Assembly (NCBI GenBank): GCA_005281725.1
Contig: SSBO01000012.1
Location: 1,904,194 to 1,968,193 of the forward strand
DNA length: 64,000 bases
Direction of reading: 5' to 3'
Source of the DNA: Wuchereria bancrofti
Lineage: Eukaryota; Nematoda; Chromadorea; Rhabditida; Onchocercidae
The notes beneath the pieces were generated by a model. It was not told where the DNA came from. It saw only the letters and a program-made list of their open reading frames with translations, and did no database searches. The position numbers were made by a program, and so were the translations under genes. This document shows positions 1 to 13,800 of the stretch, piece by piece (within the stretch, counting starts at the first letter, position 1; each line of letters begins with the position of its first letter).

Positions 1-1374
1 AAATACTTGAATCTATTGTTACAAGTTTATCATTCATAAACTTCTTGTTTCATTTCATTCTAATATAATTTAATATCCTTTCACTTTTACCTTTTAAATC
101 TATTGCATGCATTTGCTAAAATTTTACATTACATTTCAATAAAGCATAAAATTCCCATACTCTTCATTATACTCAAATTACTTCATTATAATTTGCTATA
201 TATCTATACATATTATTTTTGCTAACATTTTACTCCATTCATGAAAGCCTAAAAATATATAAAATTAATCAAATGTGCAAGAAAAGATGAAAAATTTGCA
301 AATTTATATTTATCATCATGGGGAATTCAAATAGTGTTAATGTTATGCAAATTTAATATACATAAATTTTTTTTTTTTTTGCCTCTCTTCTTATCTCTAA
401 AAAATCTGGAATAATTATTATGATTGTTCAAGTAATTACAATAAAATTTCTAATGATTTCAAACAAAGATTATGAAAAAATTGAGATAGAATTGTTAAGA
501 TGAATAATTTTCATTTCATCTCTTTTACTCTTTACTTTGTGTCTAAGATAAAATTTTACAAGTGCCTAACAAAGTTATTTTTGTAACAAATAGAAAATCT
601 GGTTATGTTTCATTAGTATAAGACTATATTTTTAAGTGCTTTAAAAGACTGTAGTGCAGGTTGAAAGTGTTGAAATGACAAGAAATATTTACTGAATTAC
701 AACACTTCGCCAATGTTTACTATTTTAATGTCACTACAATCCATTAGCGTATTTCTACAACATTGTGTAACTTGAGATGAATGGTGCTTGTAAATATTAT
801 AAATTTTAAAATTTCCAATCGAATTTACTTCTTCTTTTTGCTATCGTTTCATTTTTTTTTTCTGTTTTTTCTTTCTTTTTTTTTTGGTTGGATTTGTTAA
901 TTTTTTCAACCAAATATAATTATAATTTCATCTATATCAATTTGATTTATTCATACACTGATATTTCATATAATTTTTGTTTTCATAGCAATGCTTAGTT
1001 GCTTTGCCAATGTACTATCACCTGGCACTATGTGTCATTTCAAAAAAATGGAAAAAAGATTTTGAGGAAAAAAAAAATGGAACATATGTGTATCATAATA
1101 TTAGACTGAAATGATAATATCATACATCTCACATTATAATAAATTATATGTTGTTCAGATAAGATTACATTTTCTTTTCATTAGGAATTTCTATTTGCTT
1201 TTATTAATTTTTCATCTAATTTTCTTCTTGAAATTTTAGAAAAATTTAAGAACAAATTTCTTAGATTCGACTTGACTCGATTATTTTTCATGATAAATAT
1301 ATAAAACGATTATGGATTCGAACTCGTGATGATTTTAAGATAATTTTATTTGCAATGATTATAATTTCAAGGTA
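1..1374. other. AT-rich flank upstream of the golgin gene
   Basis: This stretch has no open frame with coding character. It is AT-rich with several T runs, for example near 368 and 850. It could hold 5' exons or the promoter of the golgin gene, because the first recognised exon follows an acceptor-like TTTCAAG at about 1365-1371, but I see no specific exon. Confidence 0.5.
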
Positions 1375-4300
1375 ATGTATAATCAAGATGATAAGAGAAG
1401 AATTGATGAACGACTGGTCTTATCAGTACCATATGGTGATACTGTTGAGGACATATCACATATAAAACCAATGAAACTATCTCATTGTTATTCAGACGAA
1501 TGTTTGGAAGCTAATAAAAAAATTTCGGACGATTCTGATCAGCCTTTAAGTCAAAACTCACCGGTTAGCCCATTGCTTTCATATGCTTTTTTTTTTTTTT
1601 AATAATTATAAGATTTCATTTAAAATTAATTTATAATCTGCTAGTAGAAGAAGAATAAAGAGAATATGATTGAAATTAGTTGGATTATAATTTCGAGACA
1701 AATATTAGACTTTCAACATCAAAACATTCGTTTTACAGATTGTGCAATCGAATTATGATCGATCAAGTGGACGCCTTAGCATTGATGATTCTGATTTGAT
1801 TGATGACTCAACAAGTGGTATTTTTTTTTTTTTTACTTTTAACAAGAACTCTGGTTTAAATTATTTTCAGTTAGAAATTTATAAATACTTGAAAAATTGC
1901 TCATTCATTTATTCATAAATGCTTCGAAATTTGTCACTTTTTCTTTGTTATTTCAATCCGTTTTATTGAACATTTGACCAAATCCGAATAGAAATTATGC
2001 ATATGTATACAGAAATTCCGGTAGGAAAAATACGGACAGAAGGAAAAATATGATTATGCTTATGTGGTTGATGTTTAATCGTATTTTAATCGTAAAAGCA
2101 AGAGTATTCTATACTTCAAAAACAATGTCAAAGGAATCACTTATTTGTTTAATATTTTTTGCCTTGCATAGGAATATAATGAACAAAAATGATATTGTAG
2201 TGGCGCAATTGTCAACATCTTCTCCGATATCAGTCACATCTGCATCAACTTCATCCTTTTATCCAACACTTAATGTCGGTAATGGAGCAGAAATCAGTGC
2301 AAAATATGCAAAGTATGTTTTAATTGCTTTATGTTCATACCTATCCAAACTCTCTTATGAAGAAAAGCTTTGAATAAAACATAGCAGTAAATAATAATTA
2401 GAAATTTTTTCAACCATTAGTTATAACTGAAAATTAAATTTTTAACTTGTCACTTTATTATTATTACTATTATTATTAATATTAATTACTATTATTATTC
2501 AGACTTGAGAAGTCACAAGGAACTAAAAGTGATCAAAGTAATAGTTTACGGCTCAGCGATAAATACAGAGTAATTTTTATGATTTCAAAGATTTTACTCG
2601 TAGATTTAGTGAATTACTATGCTGTAATGTCCACAGCTTAATAAAATGAAGAATGAAGCAATTTTATATGTGTTAAATATGAGTACTGGAATTTAAATAT
2701 TTATTACTGTACAGTTTTGTTAAATTAATTGAATTCAGGGAGTTATTGTAAAGCAAATTAAAACAATAGAATTTCTAGAAATATACATCTGCAAAAAGTC
2801 GGTTAAACGAATTATGTGAAATAATTGAGAAGAAAGATAAACAACTGCGATTAGTTCGAAATGGACTTAATGAGAAGGATTTGGAAATTGGAAAGTTGCA
2901 TGGTAGGATTAGAGCTTTAGAATATAATTGTGGAAGATTGCAATCGGTGATTGAATCTGTTGGGTTTGTTCATTTTCATTTCCTTATTAAATTTCATTTT
3001 AATAATCTGAATTTGATTAAGATAAAAGTAATGAACTGAAATATTTTCATTGTTATTAAGTGAAGAATGTGTAAATTTAGAACTTTCTAATTCATCATTT
3101 ATCAAAATCTTTTCAACTCATGTGATTCATCAAATTTCCTTTCCACGAATTCATACACATTAAAATCAGAAAGTTGATACGAGATTGACTAAACAAAGAA
3201 GAAATTAGAGAATGAAATAATTTATGATAAGATCAAAGAGAACGCATCGAGCATTTCCCGATTAATGAAGCTTCTATTCAACCAATCATTTTGCATCAGA
3301 ACTAATTAAGTTACCTTGAACTCAACTTTATCAATTTTTGATCATGTCTCATTACTGATCAATAGATCATATTAAATTGTTTTCCTTTTTTATCGTCATC
3401 AAAATATTATATAAATAGATTTGTTGTTCATTATAATATCGATTTTATTTTATTATTTTATAACCATATGTAACCCTTTTTCTTCTTATGCTAATGAATT
3501 GCAGAGATGAATCTGATCAAAATCAGATAAAATTAAATGAAATTATCAATGAACGAGATGGTCTGCTTGTTAGGAATGCTTCACTTTCACGGCAGGTACA
3601 TAATGTATTGATTAATGAGTTCACTACATTAATTCAGCAGTAAATTAATTAAATTATTTATTATACGAGTAATTTTTAAAGTACTTCAAGGTGATAATTT
3701 TTTGCTTTATATAATACTATTATATGAATAGATTTATGGTTAAATGTTCATTTTAAGAAATATTTGACAGGTAAATTTAGACTTGTTATTTTTCATTTTT
3801 CTTATCAGCTTTTCAAATCATTGAAATCTTCAGCCGCAATCTGTGTACTATTCTACAGATTAATCATACTAGTGATACAAATTAAATCTATTCATACAAT
3901 TATAGATTGAATTCGAAAAACGAGAATGGTCTATCGAGCGAGAACGTCTTTCAATGGATCTTGATGATGTTACCAGAGAACTTGAATTACAAAAAATGAT
4001 TTTAAATGGTGAAAGTCTCTCAGAAATTGTTCAACGAGTAAGAAGAATTTCTAACACCTTTTTACGGTGTTTTTTTTTTCTTTTTAATAATGAAATGGTG
4101 AAAAAGAAGAAAGTAATTTGCCTCATTAGCAATAAATTTCCTAATTTCATAATATTTATATTATCATAAATTTTATCAACATTGAAATTTTTACCTTTCA
4201 AAAGAATTCTTTATAAACATATCATTTTGTAATAATTTAGTGGCAAACAAAAGTATTTGAATTGGAAGGAATGATAACTGATCGAGATCGTGCAATACGA

Positions 4301-4829
4301 GCTCAAGAAGCTCGAATCAGTAAACTGAAACAATCACTAGCAGAAGTTGATCATATCTCTTGTGATGATTCATTAGAAATGCAAACAAAACTTGATTTTC
4401 CTTCGTTCAATTCTTTAAAACGTCTACTACTACAATATCTTACTAGGTACAATTATTAACAATAGTCAATTCAATAGCTTAAATTAAGATTTTCATAGAT
4501 TTTAAATTTTCTAAAATATCATTTAATATCTAATTTCGTTTTATCTAAGCATGCTAAGATAGCATCATTTGCCTATTTGCACTTATAAATAGGTAATAGA
4601 TATACGTCATATCTTGAAATTTATTTTACTTTACTTACAAACACTACACGAAAAAATTGATCTTTCATTTAACAAAAGTAAAAATGATAATTAATTAGTA
4701 GATTAGCATTTCAGTTCCGATGAAGAACGAATGCAGCTATTACGTAACGTATCAAGTATGCTTCATCTATCAGATGAAGAGCAACGTCAAGTATGGGCAA
4801 ATCTAAAGAGTAAAATTCGTATTTCTTGA
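1375..4829 (+). CDS. GRIP-domain coiled-coil golgin
   Basis: Golgin-type protein of about 400 aa, expected to sit on trans-Golgi membranes and tether vesicles. Exons: 1375-1563, 1739-1817, 2172-2312, 2503-2569, 2779-2963, 3505-3595, 3906-4037, 4241-4446, 4715-4829 (stop TGA). The first exons are Ser/Asp-rich. Exons from 2779 to 4446 encode long charged heptad-like helices (coiled coil). The C-terminus (about 4397-4446 plus 4715-4820) matches the GRIP domain: SLKRLLLQYLT, then EERMQLLRNVSSMLHLSDEE, as in golgin-97, GCC88 and GCC185. From exon 3 on, all splice phases agree. The join from exon 2 (ends phase 1) to exon 3 (needs phase 2) does not, so a small exon or another splice site is missed. 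The start is uncertain: ATG 1375 lies just after an acceptor-like AAG, so this may be an internal exon or a trans-spliced 5' end. The invariant GRIP tyrosine before LK is Ser here. I cannot assign it to a golgin subfamily. Confidence 0.8.
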
Positions 4830-5672
4830 ATTATTAATGAATCGATATTTGTGCTAAAAAGTGACGACGATCTTCTGTATGCTTAAACAAAATTTTCACT
4901 ATTGATCAGCAAAATGTTTCTTGTTTATTATTATTATTTTTTTTTTTTTATTGTTTTGATGAAATTCAGTGGAAATTATCAGAATTAACATTTTTCAAAG
5001 AAAAACGAAAGAAAAAGTTCATAGATTGTAGTAAGTTTACGTCAAAATATTTTAAAATATTTCGTTAATTATAAAAAATATGCATTTATTATTTAACAAG
5101 TAAAACTCCTCTTCTTGCCTTCATTAATATGAAATTTTAATTTCGAAATAAATTATACTTACTATGCTTTTCTTTTTTTTTTAATTTTTGGATGAAGTAA
5201 TTTCTTTCGAATCACTGAACAGTACTATTTTTATTATCAGGTCTGCATGATACAATATTTGCAAGACCAGCACATAAAGCTAAATAAAATAAAAGAGATT
5301 TGATTTCAAATAGGTTATGAAAGTTTGAACTGCTAAAAGTGTTGGATTTTTTGATTTATATAATATATATATGTATGTATGTAAAATAATCAAATAAAGA
5401 AAATAGAAGACACATATGAAGGAGGTAGAATTTATAAAATTCAAATAAAAACTGAGGATGAAATGCAAAGAACGTGTTGATAATCCGTAATAATAATAAT
5501 AATAATAATAATCATTATATGATTATGGAACAATTAATATTTCAAAGTAAAAATTGCAAGGAATTAAACAACTTTATATCTTTTTTAGTTTTTCAATTCT
5601 TTCAGAATTCTGACACCAATTTTAGTAAAATCACTTCATCAAATAAATTTATTTGACAAACAATCAAGGAAA

Positions 5673-5712
<40 letters not shown>

Positions 5713-5976
5713 AAAAAAAATAGCATACAATTCGCAACAAAAATCCATTTAGCACTTCAATGAAAAATGAATTATTAATATGCGATTGATAACAGTACTG
5801 GCACAATTAAATAATCTCATATCATATTATTTTCAAATTTTAATTTTATTCTTAACCATACAACTGATTACATATATCAAATAACAAGAGAGAAAAAAAA
5901 AGTGATGGTGAAAAGAAATAATATTGACAAAAGAATATTTGAGCAAAAGTGATTTATATTGAAATTTCATGAATTC
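4830..5976. other. Convergent 3' flanks of golgin and amine-receptor genes
   Basis: This is the region between two converging stop codons. Plus-strand AATAAA hexamers at 5147-5152 and 5283-5288 could serve the golgin mRNA. A minus-strand AATAAA (plus TTTATT 5845-5850) could serve the receptor mRNA. It also contains an AAT microsatellite (5487-5512) and a long poly-A tract (about 5672-5720). No gene seen. Confidence 0.5.
5487..5512. repeat. (TAA)n microsatellite
   Basis: About eight uninterrupted AAT/TAA units. The short ORFs here are products of the repeat. Confidence 0.9.
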
Positions 5977-8900
5977 TCAACAGTTACTTTGCTGATGAAG
6001 TTTACGAATACTCATTGATCGTCGTTTTCTCAGGAATCCCAATGTCAAGAGATCACGAAAACATCGCCGGAAATCATGATTATACATCGTATAAATTATT
6101 GGATTCAACACCTATAATGCATATTGAAATTTTCATTTAAAAATTAGAATGAGTATAAATTATGTCAAGGTAATTAGCATTTTATTCAAAAATCTAATAA
6201 TGCAGAATATTTTTTAATTTATGCTATCTTATAAGAAGTTCAAATTTTTTCATTTTTAATAAAAACCAACAGAATTTGAATAGCCTAGCCATAGGAAAAC
6301 TTCTTGTGTTGCATAAATAATATCATTAGAGCTGCTCACTAGCACTTCGATCAGGTAAATTACAAAGAAAGGAAGCCAACATATTGAAAATGCTGAAAGT
6401 TATTGAATTTAATAGGATGTGTCAGTTCAGTTACAAAGTTTATTGAACTTTAGCGATTTTCGAAATGAAAGAAAGAAGGAAATATTTTTGACAAATCAAA
6501 AAAAAAGAAAAAAAAATTTAAGAACTTGATAAAATATTGGATAGCTTTTTAGCTGATGTTATAGTAAATTAAGTTATAGATTTGTATTTATCTATATTTT
6601 TCCATTTTATATTTTTTACTTTTCATTTCTGCTTTTTTTTTTCAAGTTATTTACAGATATCATATTAAATATAAATGTTGGAAAATACAGAAAAAAAGGA
6701 TGGCAATCGTTTTCAGAGCTTTTCGTTCTTTCATGTAAACAATTTTCTCTCTGGAATTGTGGGTAAATTTTCCAGGGCCACAAGTTTGATAACGATCATG
6801 AGCTTTGGCTAATAAATAACGGGGTTGTAACTTGAGGTAACAATGTTGTGCTATTCTGGTTAATGTTAGCACAGATCCATCATCAGTATCCATATGATTT
6901 ACTGGTAGCTAAAATTTAAGAATTAATTCTTCCAATATATGTGATAAATTTAACTTATATTTTACATCACTTATTTCTAGGCAAATTTGCAACGATCATT
7001 TCTCATTTCTTATTGCTAATTAAATTTCAAATTAATATATCTGATCAATGCTATGTTGTAAGGAGAAATGTGTTTTAAATCATAATCTAATTCTTTTCGT
7101 TATTGTTGAAGACTAAAATTATTTCATTAATTTTACTAATTAACCTAATTGTAGCAAACAGTCTTAATTGGAAAGATTCACTGAAAAACATTTAAAGTGT
7201 ATGAGTAAATCCTCATGATATATTGGTATCCATTTTTGAGTACTATCGATCTTAAGCATAGGAAAAATTAACTTTATCCATTAATGATATATCTTGAAAA
7301 TTTAATATAAGTAAATTAGCAAAAAATGTTTATATTACTAATCGTTAAATATGTACTTAATGTTAAAAATTAAAAAGCAAAGATGTTGGAATTGAAGGAC
7401 CTTTGTTCTATCATTTGATTTCATCTCAGAATTGAATGAATTCGATTTAAACGCAGACATGCCAACACTGATAGCGCTGTACATTAAATCGTGCGCTGTT
7501 TGTTTTTCGGACATTGATTCCTCTTCCGAATAAACCATACCGTTAGGCTGTGAATAGTAACGTTCATTGCTATTCCTACAAAATTATTCCTAATAATTGT
7601 GTAATTCAAAATTTATGAAATCTGTTGAGGTCAAATGTCATAGCAATAATCTGTGTATTTTCAAGAAAGACATTTTTTCTCGCTTTCTAACTCTTTAAAA
7701 ATAATTATTGTTATTTATGATGGCCTGAAAGTCTATACTTTATAAGAATATGAAATAAGCAAATAATCTTATAATGTTCAGTAACATTATAAAATTATTT
7801 TAATTTGATTTTAATCTTTTCTATCAAAGATAATACTCGTATAAAGTTTTGAAACTTAAATATTAACAAGCTTTTTTCATTGTAACCGTTTTTGTTTTTC
7901 ACATTCATTTGGAAATTATTTATTGTTCAGCAACAGAAGGCTAATTAAATGTTATTGTCACAAATCCCAACTTTTGAATATTTATCATAATTTCAAGTAG
8001 TATCTTGCTATTCTCGACTAGTACTTCACAATTCTCGGTAACAAAGTGATTTGAGCTGTCATAAACTGCAATCTCTCTTCTTTCATTGTAGTGCAAATAT
8101 ATTGAAAGTGTTTCACAAGAAGTGATTCTTAAGTACAGCAGGATTAAAATAAATATACTCATAATGTGATGACTTTGTGATAATATTATGATTATTGAAA
8201 TTATAATTGATAATCATTAGAATTGGAGATTAGGAAGATGAAAATAAATTTCAATTTCAATTCATAAGTCAATTTAATTTGACCTGTCTTTGCTTAGACT
8301 GCTAGAAGTGTGGCTTTTATTGGATCTGTCATATGATTTCAAATTGATGCTCTTCCATAAAACTTTTTCCCGTGTCGATATAATCCGGAATATTTTATAG
8401 TACACCGAGCACATTAGCTAAAAAATAAGTTTCATGAAATTTTTTCAGCTTAATAATATTATGTGTTGACAACAACAATTTATCGTTTCTAGCTTGTTTA
8501 ACAAAAAGAGAAAAAATAACGAAAAATTTAAATGTTTGAAATTAATTGGAACTTTAATTCAGAAATTTGGCTACTATCTAAAAATAGACAAAGTTAAATT
8601 AGATATATTTGTACCAAAAGTGGAATGAAGAAGCTCGCCATTGAACTGTATATTCGATACATGATCCCACTGGGATAACCACAAACGATCATATTCAAAC
8701 ATGAAGTGGATCGAGAAATATTTGCACGAATGGTTATGGGATAATGATCGGAATGAAATATCCATGGTGGGGTACAGACTATGAATGAGATTAACCAAAC
8801 TGAGCCCAATAATAAAGCGGCTGTTTTACGATTTCTATAAATGGCTAATGTAGAATGCGAAATTTCCATTAATATTTGTAATATGATATCGATAATTTTG

Positions 8901-9374
8901 ATAAGATCACTTCACTTAATAAGGAGGAAAAAAAGTGAATTGAAAATGTTAAAATTTTCAAAATTCAGGATTTTCTAAAATTCATCCCAAGTAATTTTGT
9001 TATTGTTGTTGTTATCTTCTATTTCTTGCGATTCAGCTTTCGTCTAGTCAAAAGCTATTCTTCTTTACTTAAAAAATGTTATTTTAAACCAATGTCAACA
9101 ATTGATTATAATTTCAGATGTTTATTGAACTTTATGCAAATTTGCGCTTAGATTTAGACGTTGCAGCTATTATCTGTCTTTTAGCGCTTGAATAAATAAT
9201 ACATAGTTGACATCGTCAACACACTATCTGAGATGTTTACAATCAAATCGCTTTATCAGCATCGAATCTAATATTGCTAGTTTTGCATTGATGTAATCAA
9301 CGATTATTCTCTTGGCAATTAGTTTAGAACTATGAGTTCAATTTTACGAGTAATTTCATGAATCTAAAAAAAAA

Positions 9375-9410
<36 letters not shown>

Positions 9411-10838
9411 TGACATCTTATTAATTAAACATTTAAAATATTAGAAGCTGAATACCTCGTTCTGGAATATTTTAATGGCTTAGAGATAGCCAAATAGCGG
9501 TCAATTGATATAACACAAAGATTGAGGATAGAAGCTGTACAGAAAAGGACATCACTTGTTGACCATACTTTACATAATAACATATCGAATGGCCAAGCAT
9601 GATTTAACAATAAATCCAATAGCGATAATGGCATTACAAATAGACCAACTAAGAGATCTGGAATTTTTTTTTTTTTTTTCCAACTATTTCTTTAATTTTA
9701 TTAATTTTAAAATAAAGTATTAAAGATGAAATATTTTTGTAATTAATATCATTTAAAGATTTACAAATATAATTTTATATAAATTTAAATTTAAAAATTC
9801 TGTAGATTTATGCTTAAATTATTTTGAATTTAAGATTTAGATTCGATCATTTCGTAAACATTTTTATTGTAATTGAGAATTTATCTGGTTTTTTTTCTTT
9901 TTTTCTCTCAAAATGTTTGCAAAAACTTCAGACCAGGAAATGTTTCTATGGATATCATGATGATATTACAATATAAATGTAAAAAATAGAGAAAATGAGC
10001 ATATTTCAGAAATTTCAAGTCATTGAAAACGAACATAAACCATTATTGTGTGTTGGTTAATTGAACTTAACCGGAATAGATTAAATCAACCGTCGAGAGC
10101 TAAATTTAGGCTGAGATATGGATTAATAATTGCTATAATTAAAGTAATACGGTTTTCGTGGTGTGCATTAATAATAAGTTTTCATTGATAATAAGTTTTA
10201 ACAATAGCAAAAATTTGCAAAAAAAAAAAAGAAAAAAAAAATTCTCTAAATAATATAAAATATTTACGTTAATTTATAAATTATTGCTCATTGATACTAA
10301 AATTTATTTTCTAAATGATACATTTGCTTAAATTAACTTACCAGCAGTGGCAAGTGATGTTAATAATTTATTTGTAAATGTTCTCATACGCTTATAAATG
10401 ATTACGGATAGTATGACAAGTGTATTTCCAACTATCACAAAAAATATTAGTATAATCTGAAAAGAAAGTAATCAATTTAAAGACTAAATGATTTGATTAA
10501 ATGTGAAATGAATGTAAAAAATAATAATTTTCCTTACAAAGCTAATAAACTTTTAACAACAACGCATCGATCTTTTAATCTATGAAATAGATCTTTTCAT
10601 GGAAAATATAAAAGATATAAGATATGATTAAGCTATATTCTATCTTTTCTCTAAAATTTACTCAATCAAATGGCAACAGTGATTAGAAGAATTCTTTCAT
10701 CCTGCAATTCCTTAAAAGAATTAACCATTAAGTAGCCAACAGCCATACCAGAACAATGGCGATGATAATTTGATGAATGGTTAAATATGATGATAATCTT
10801 TCTATTATTGTACAATTCGTCATGACAGAAGTTGACAT
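5977..10838 (-). CDS. Biogenic-amine-type class A GPCR, nine exons
   Basis: Seven-transmembrane receptor of 470 aa for a biogenic amine (serotonin, dopamine, octopamine or tyramine class), expected at the neuronal or muscle plasma membrane. Exons 5' to 3': 10749-10838, 10342-10456, 9456-9657, 8615-8834, 8284-8417, 7401-7575, 6689-6908, 6271-6392, 5977-6111; all nine join in phase. Landmarks: GN in TM1 (N41), LATAD in TM2 (D69), disulphide Cys97, the amine-binding Asp104 in the TM3 motif SDVLFCTASI, DRY at 121-123, Ser cluster YSSMAS in TM5, CWLP at 390-393, NPIIY at 429-433. The third cytoplasmic loop is long (about 150 aa), as is usual for Gi/o-coupled amine receptors. The start is the first Met, with an N-linked site (NCT) just after it. 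The donor GTCC at the end of the 7401-7575 exon is weak. TM4 carries CTPPW. I cannot tell the ligand subtype. TMEM128 and sax-3 follow on the same strand at kilobase distances, so this is not an operon. Confidence 0.92.
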
Positions 10839-13800
10839 TATTGTTTCGATGATACTTCTGCTGTTATTGCTTGCACAAATGTTATACTGTTTAAAAACGA
10901 TAATATTTGTTGAAATTGGTAAAATTTGTATTGAAATACAATGTTGACATCGTTTGTGACAGGTTTGTCATTATCCTTTAAATTCAAATAACATCTTTTT
11001 AATTCAACAATGGAAAAATTTTGCAAAAGAAAAATGCAGTGGTTTTTCGAAGAAGTAACACCAATTCACTACGATAAATACATTAGAATATTTATGAGTT
11101 TTTCATTTATTTAAATTCATCATTCATCATTTTTTTTTTTTTTTTAAATTTTATGTGCTGAAATTAATAAAAATTTTGTGATTTTCGAAAAGCTTTTTCA
11201 AAAATTCAAAAGTATTATATTTTTTGAAAATAAATGATTTAACAGTAGGAACAAAAGCAGTTCATTTACTCTATCTGCTTAAAAATATAACAAAAAAATT
11301 ATCTATTCATTTGGAAAGAGAGTAGAAATAAGACTAGCTGATATTATTTATTTATCATCTCTCAGGCAGAACTACCAGATGTGAATGTGATTAACTTTGA
11401 ACAAATCACTTCTGCCATTGTTTAATGTCTAAAAAAATTACAAAAAAAAGGCCTTCTGTTATAATAATAACTGATAATATTTCTCTTAAGAATTAATTTA
11501 CAATACTTTCAATTGCTTTCATTATTTATAATAAAAGCAAGCAACAACTGCTTGCTACTTCAGTTAATAAAAATAACTCTGACACTTATATCTACAACAT
11601 ACTATAAAAGATATGATAAATAATTGACTGAAAGTTTGATATTTACGAGAAAAAATTTAATGTGACAAAAAAAAAAAAAATTTAATGTTACAATCTTAAC
11701 AGATAACATTGTTCGACAAGAACTTACTCAAAAAAAGAATTAAACTAAACAGTGTTCAATAATATGTGGATCACTGTGTAATTTTTGAAAAAAAAAAAAA
11801 GAAATTTTAACAAGATATTTCTGACAAAATTTCTTCAAATTTCTAACAAAATATCACTTTGCAATATTTTAATTTATGTATATAACAAATTTCATTTATT
11901 CCTAACATTGAAACTTTAAAAAATTAATGTCTAAACCGAAAAAAAATGCGGAAATTTTCAAAAAAATGAGGGAAAGCAGAAAAAAAAAATGAGAAAAAAA
12001 GACGAGGAAATTTGCTATCGAAAGCTATCCATATGATAATTAGCATATTACAATTTCATAGGTCTCATCAAAATTTCAAAGCACTTTATGGATTAAATAT
12101 AGAATATATTTCAACAATCGGACTGTTACATGACTAATAGTAAAAATTTATGTTATTAATTTTAAACAGAAAGCTAAAGGAAAAATGAGAATTATTGAAA
12201 ACAAATCAAAATTATCAAAATCAAGCTTTTTTAAATATATTGAGTCAGGATATAAATAAAGAAGTAGTAGGATAGATTTCTCTTCATTAACTTTTAATTA
12301 TTTCTCTGATATTCCTAATCTATTTTACTCCATTGTATATAAAATGATATATAGGTAAGTATACTTCATGAAGATGTTTGAAAAAAAAAATGAAGTGGAA
12401 AAGATACAAACAATAATAAAATATATGTTTAGTTTAATGATAAATTTACACTTGACATTTCATTAGGGGTAAAAGAAGAATGTTAAGTAAGCAGCATACT
12501 AATACATCCCATCTACTTGATTGTAATATTCTAAAGTAACATTTTTTTTTTGCAGCAATTATTGAAACTCATCGAAAATACTTAATTTTGAATGATTTCC
12601 TTCCTGTTTCAAAATAAATTCTACTTTTTAATCAACTTTTCAACACAAAAGCAAAGGTATAAACAAACTGAACAAAAAAAAAAATTATTTATCTATTTTC
12701 ATACAGCGTTATGCTTCATGTTAAAAATCGAATGCAAATTCTGATTTTCTTTTCTTTTTTTTTTTATAATGATTGAAATATGGAAAATTTTAGTTTGTAA
12801 TTTTATTAAAAATGGCAAACTAAACTGAAAGTATATGAAATAATCGTCAAAAAAGAAATGAGTGGATTTTGTCACCGTAATTTCAGGAATGCTGAAAAAC
12901 AACTTCATTCAAGTGAGGAAGTTATCAGGCACTACTACTATCCTTGTGGGCTTAGTTACATTCTAAAAGTAAAAAAATTGATTAAAACTGAGCTAAGCAA
13001 ATTTCAACACATCAATTTATTCTTAAATGAACATGGCTAATGATCTATTTCTGCTTCTTTGAGCAACAAAAATTTCAAATGACACAAGTTTCTAGACTCA
13101 TTTACTTTACCAAGTCTTCGAATTACTTCCATAGTAACTTTTTTCTTTTTTTTTTTTTTTTTTTTTTCGAAAAGGAAAATTGAGACTTTATAGTTTTAAC
13201 TGAAACTTTGACCACTAATTATGAATTTTGATAGTGTAAAATTGGCAAACAAATGTTGGCATAAAAAAGCATTTGAAAATGTCCTTTTTATTTTTCCTAA
13301 TGAAATAAATTCTTTCATTTCAAATAAATTTAATTATTTCTTTGAAAAATGAAAAAGAAAAAGAAAATATTAAGAAATAATTGCAACTTAATTCATCTCA
13401 ATGAATTTAGGAATAAATTCGAAATTAGAGTACGATATCTCTTGCAGATAACTTTCGAATTACCACTACATTTTTAGCAATATAAGGACGTTGATCATTA
13501 AGGCATCAGCTAGCTGCATTAGCAAGCATCTCCCGTCCCGCATTTCTGTGATTGAAAAACGTTAGGTTTAAACTCTTCATCTCTCTCTCTCTCTCTCTCT
13601 CTCCCTCTCTCTCTCTCATTTCTCAATTTAGCTAGAAAAGTATGCTTGCTTATCGAAAAAGTGATCAATACAATTCAGATATAATTTCTGAAAGAGGAAG
13701 GGAAAAAATCCATCACAGCGTGACACATTTCCATGAATTTCATAACATAAGCCATATTTCTCAATGAAACGAAGTTAAGCACATTCACTGACATATCGAA

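Noticed and set aside
1311..1330. GGATTCGAACTCG, resembling a reversed tRNA T-loop
   Set aside because: No matching B-box/A-box, acceptor stem or anticodon arm could be formed around it.
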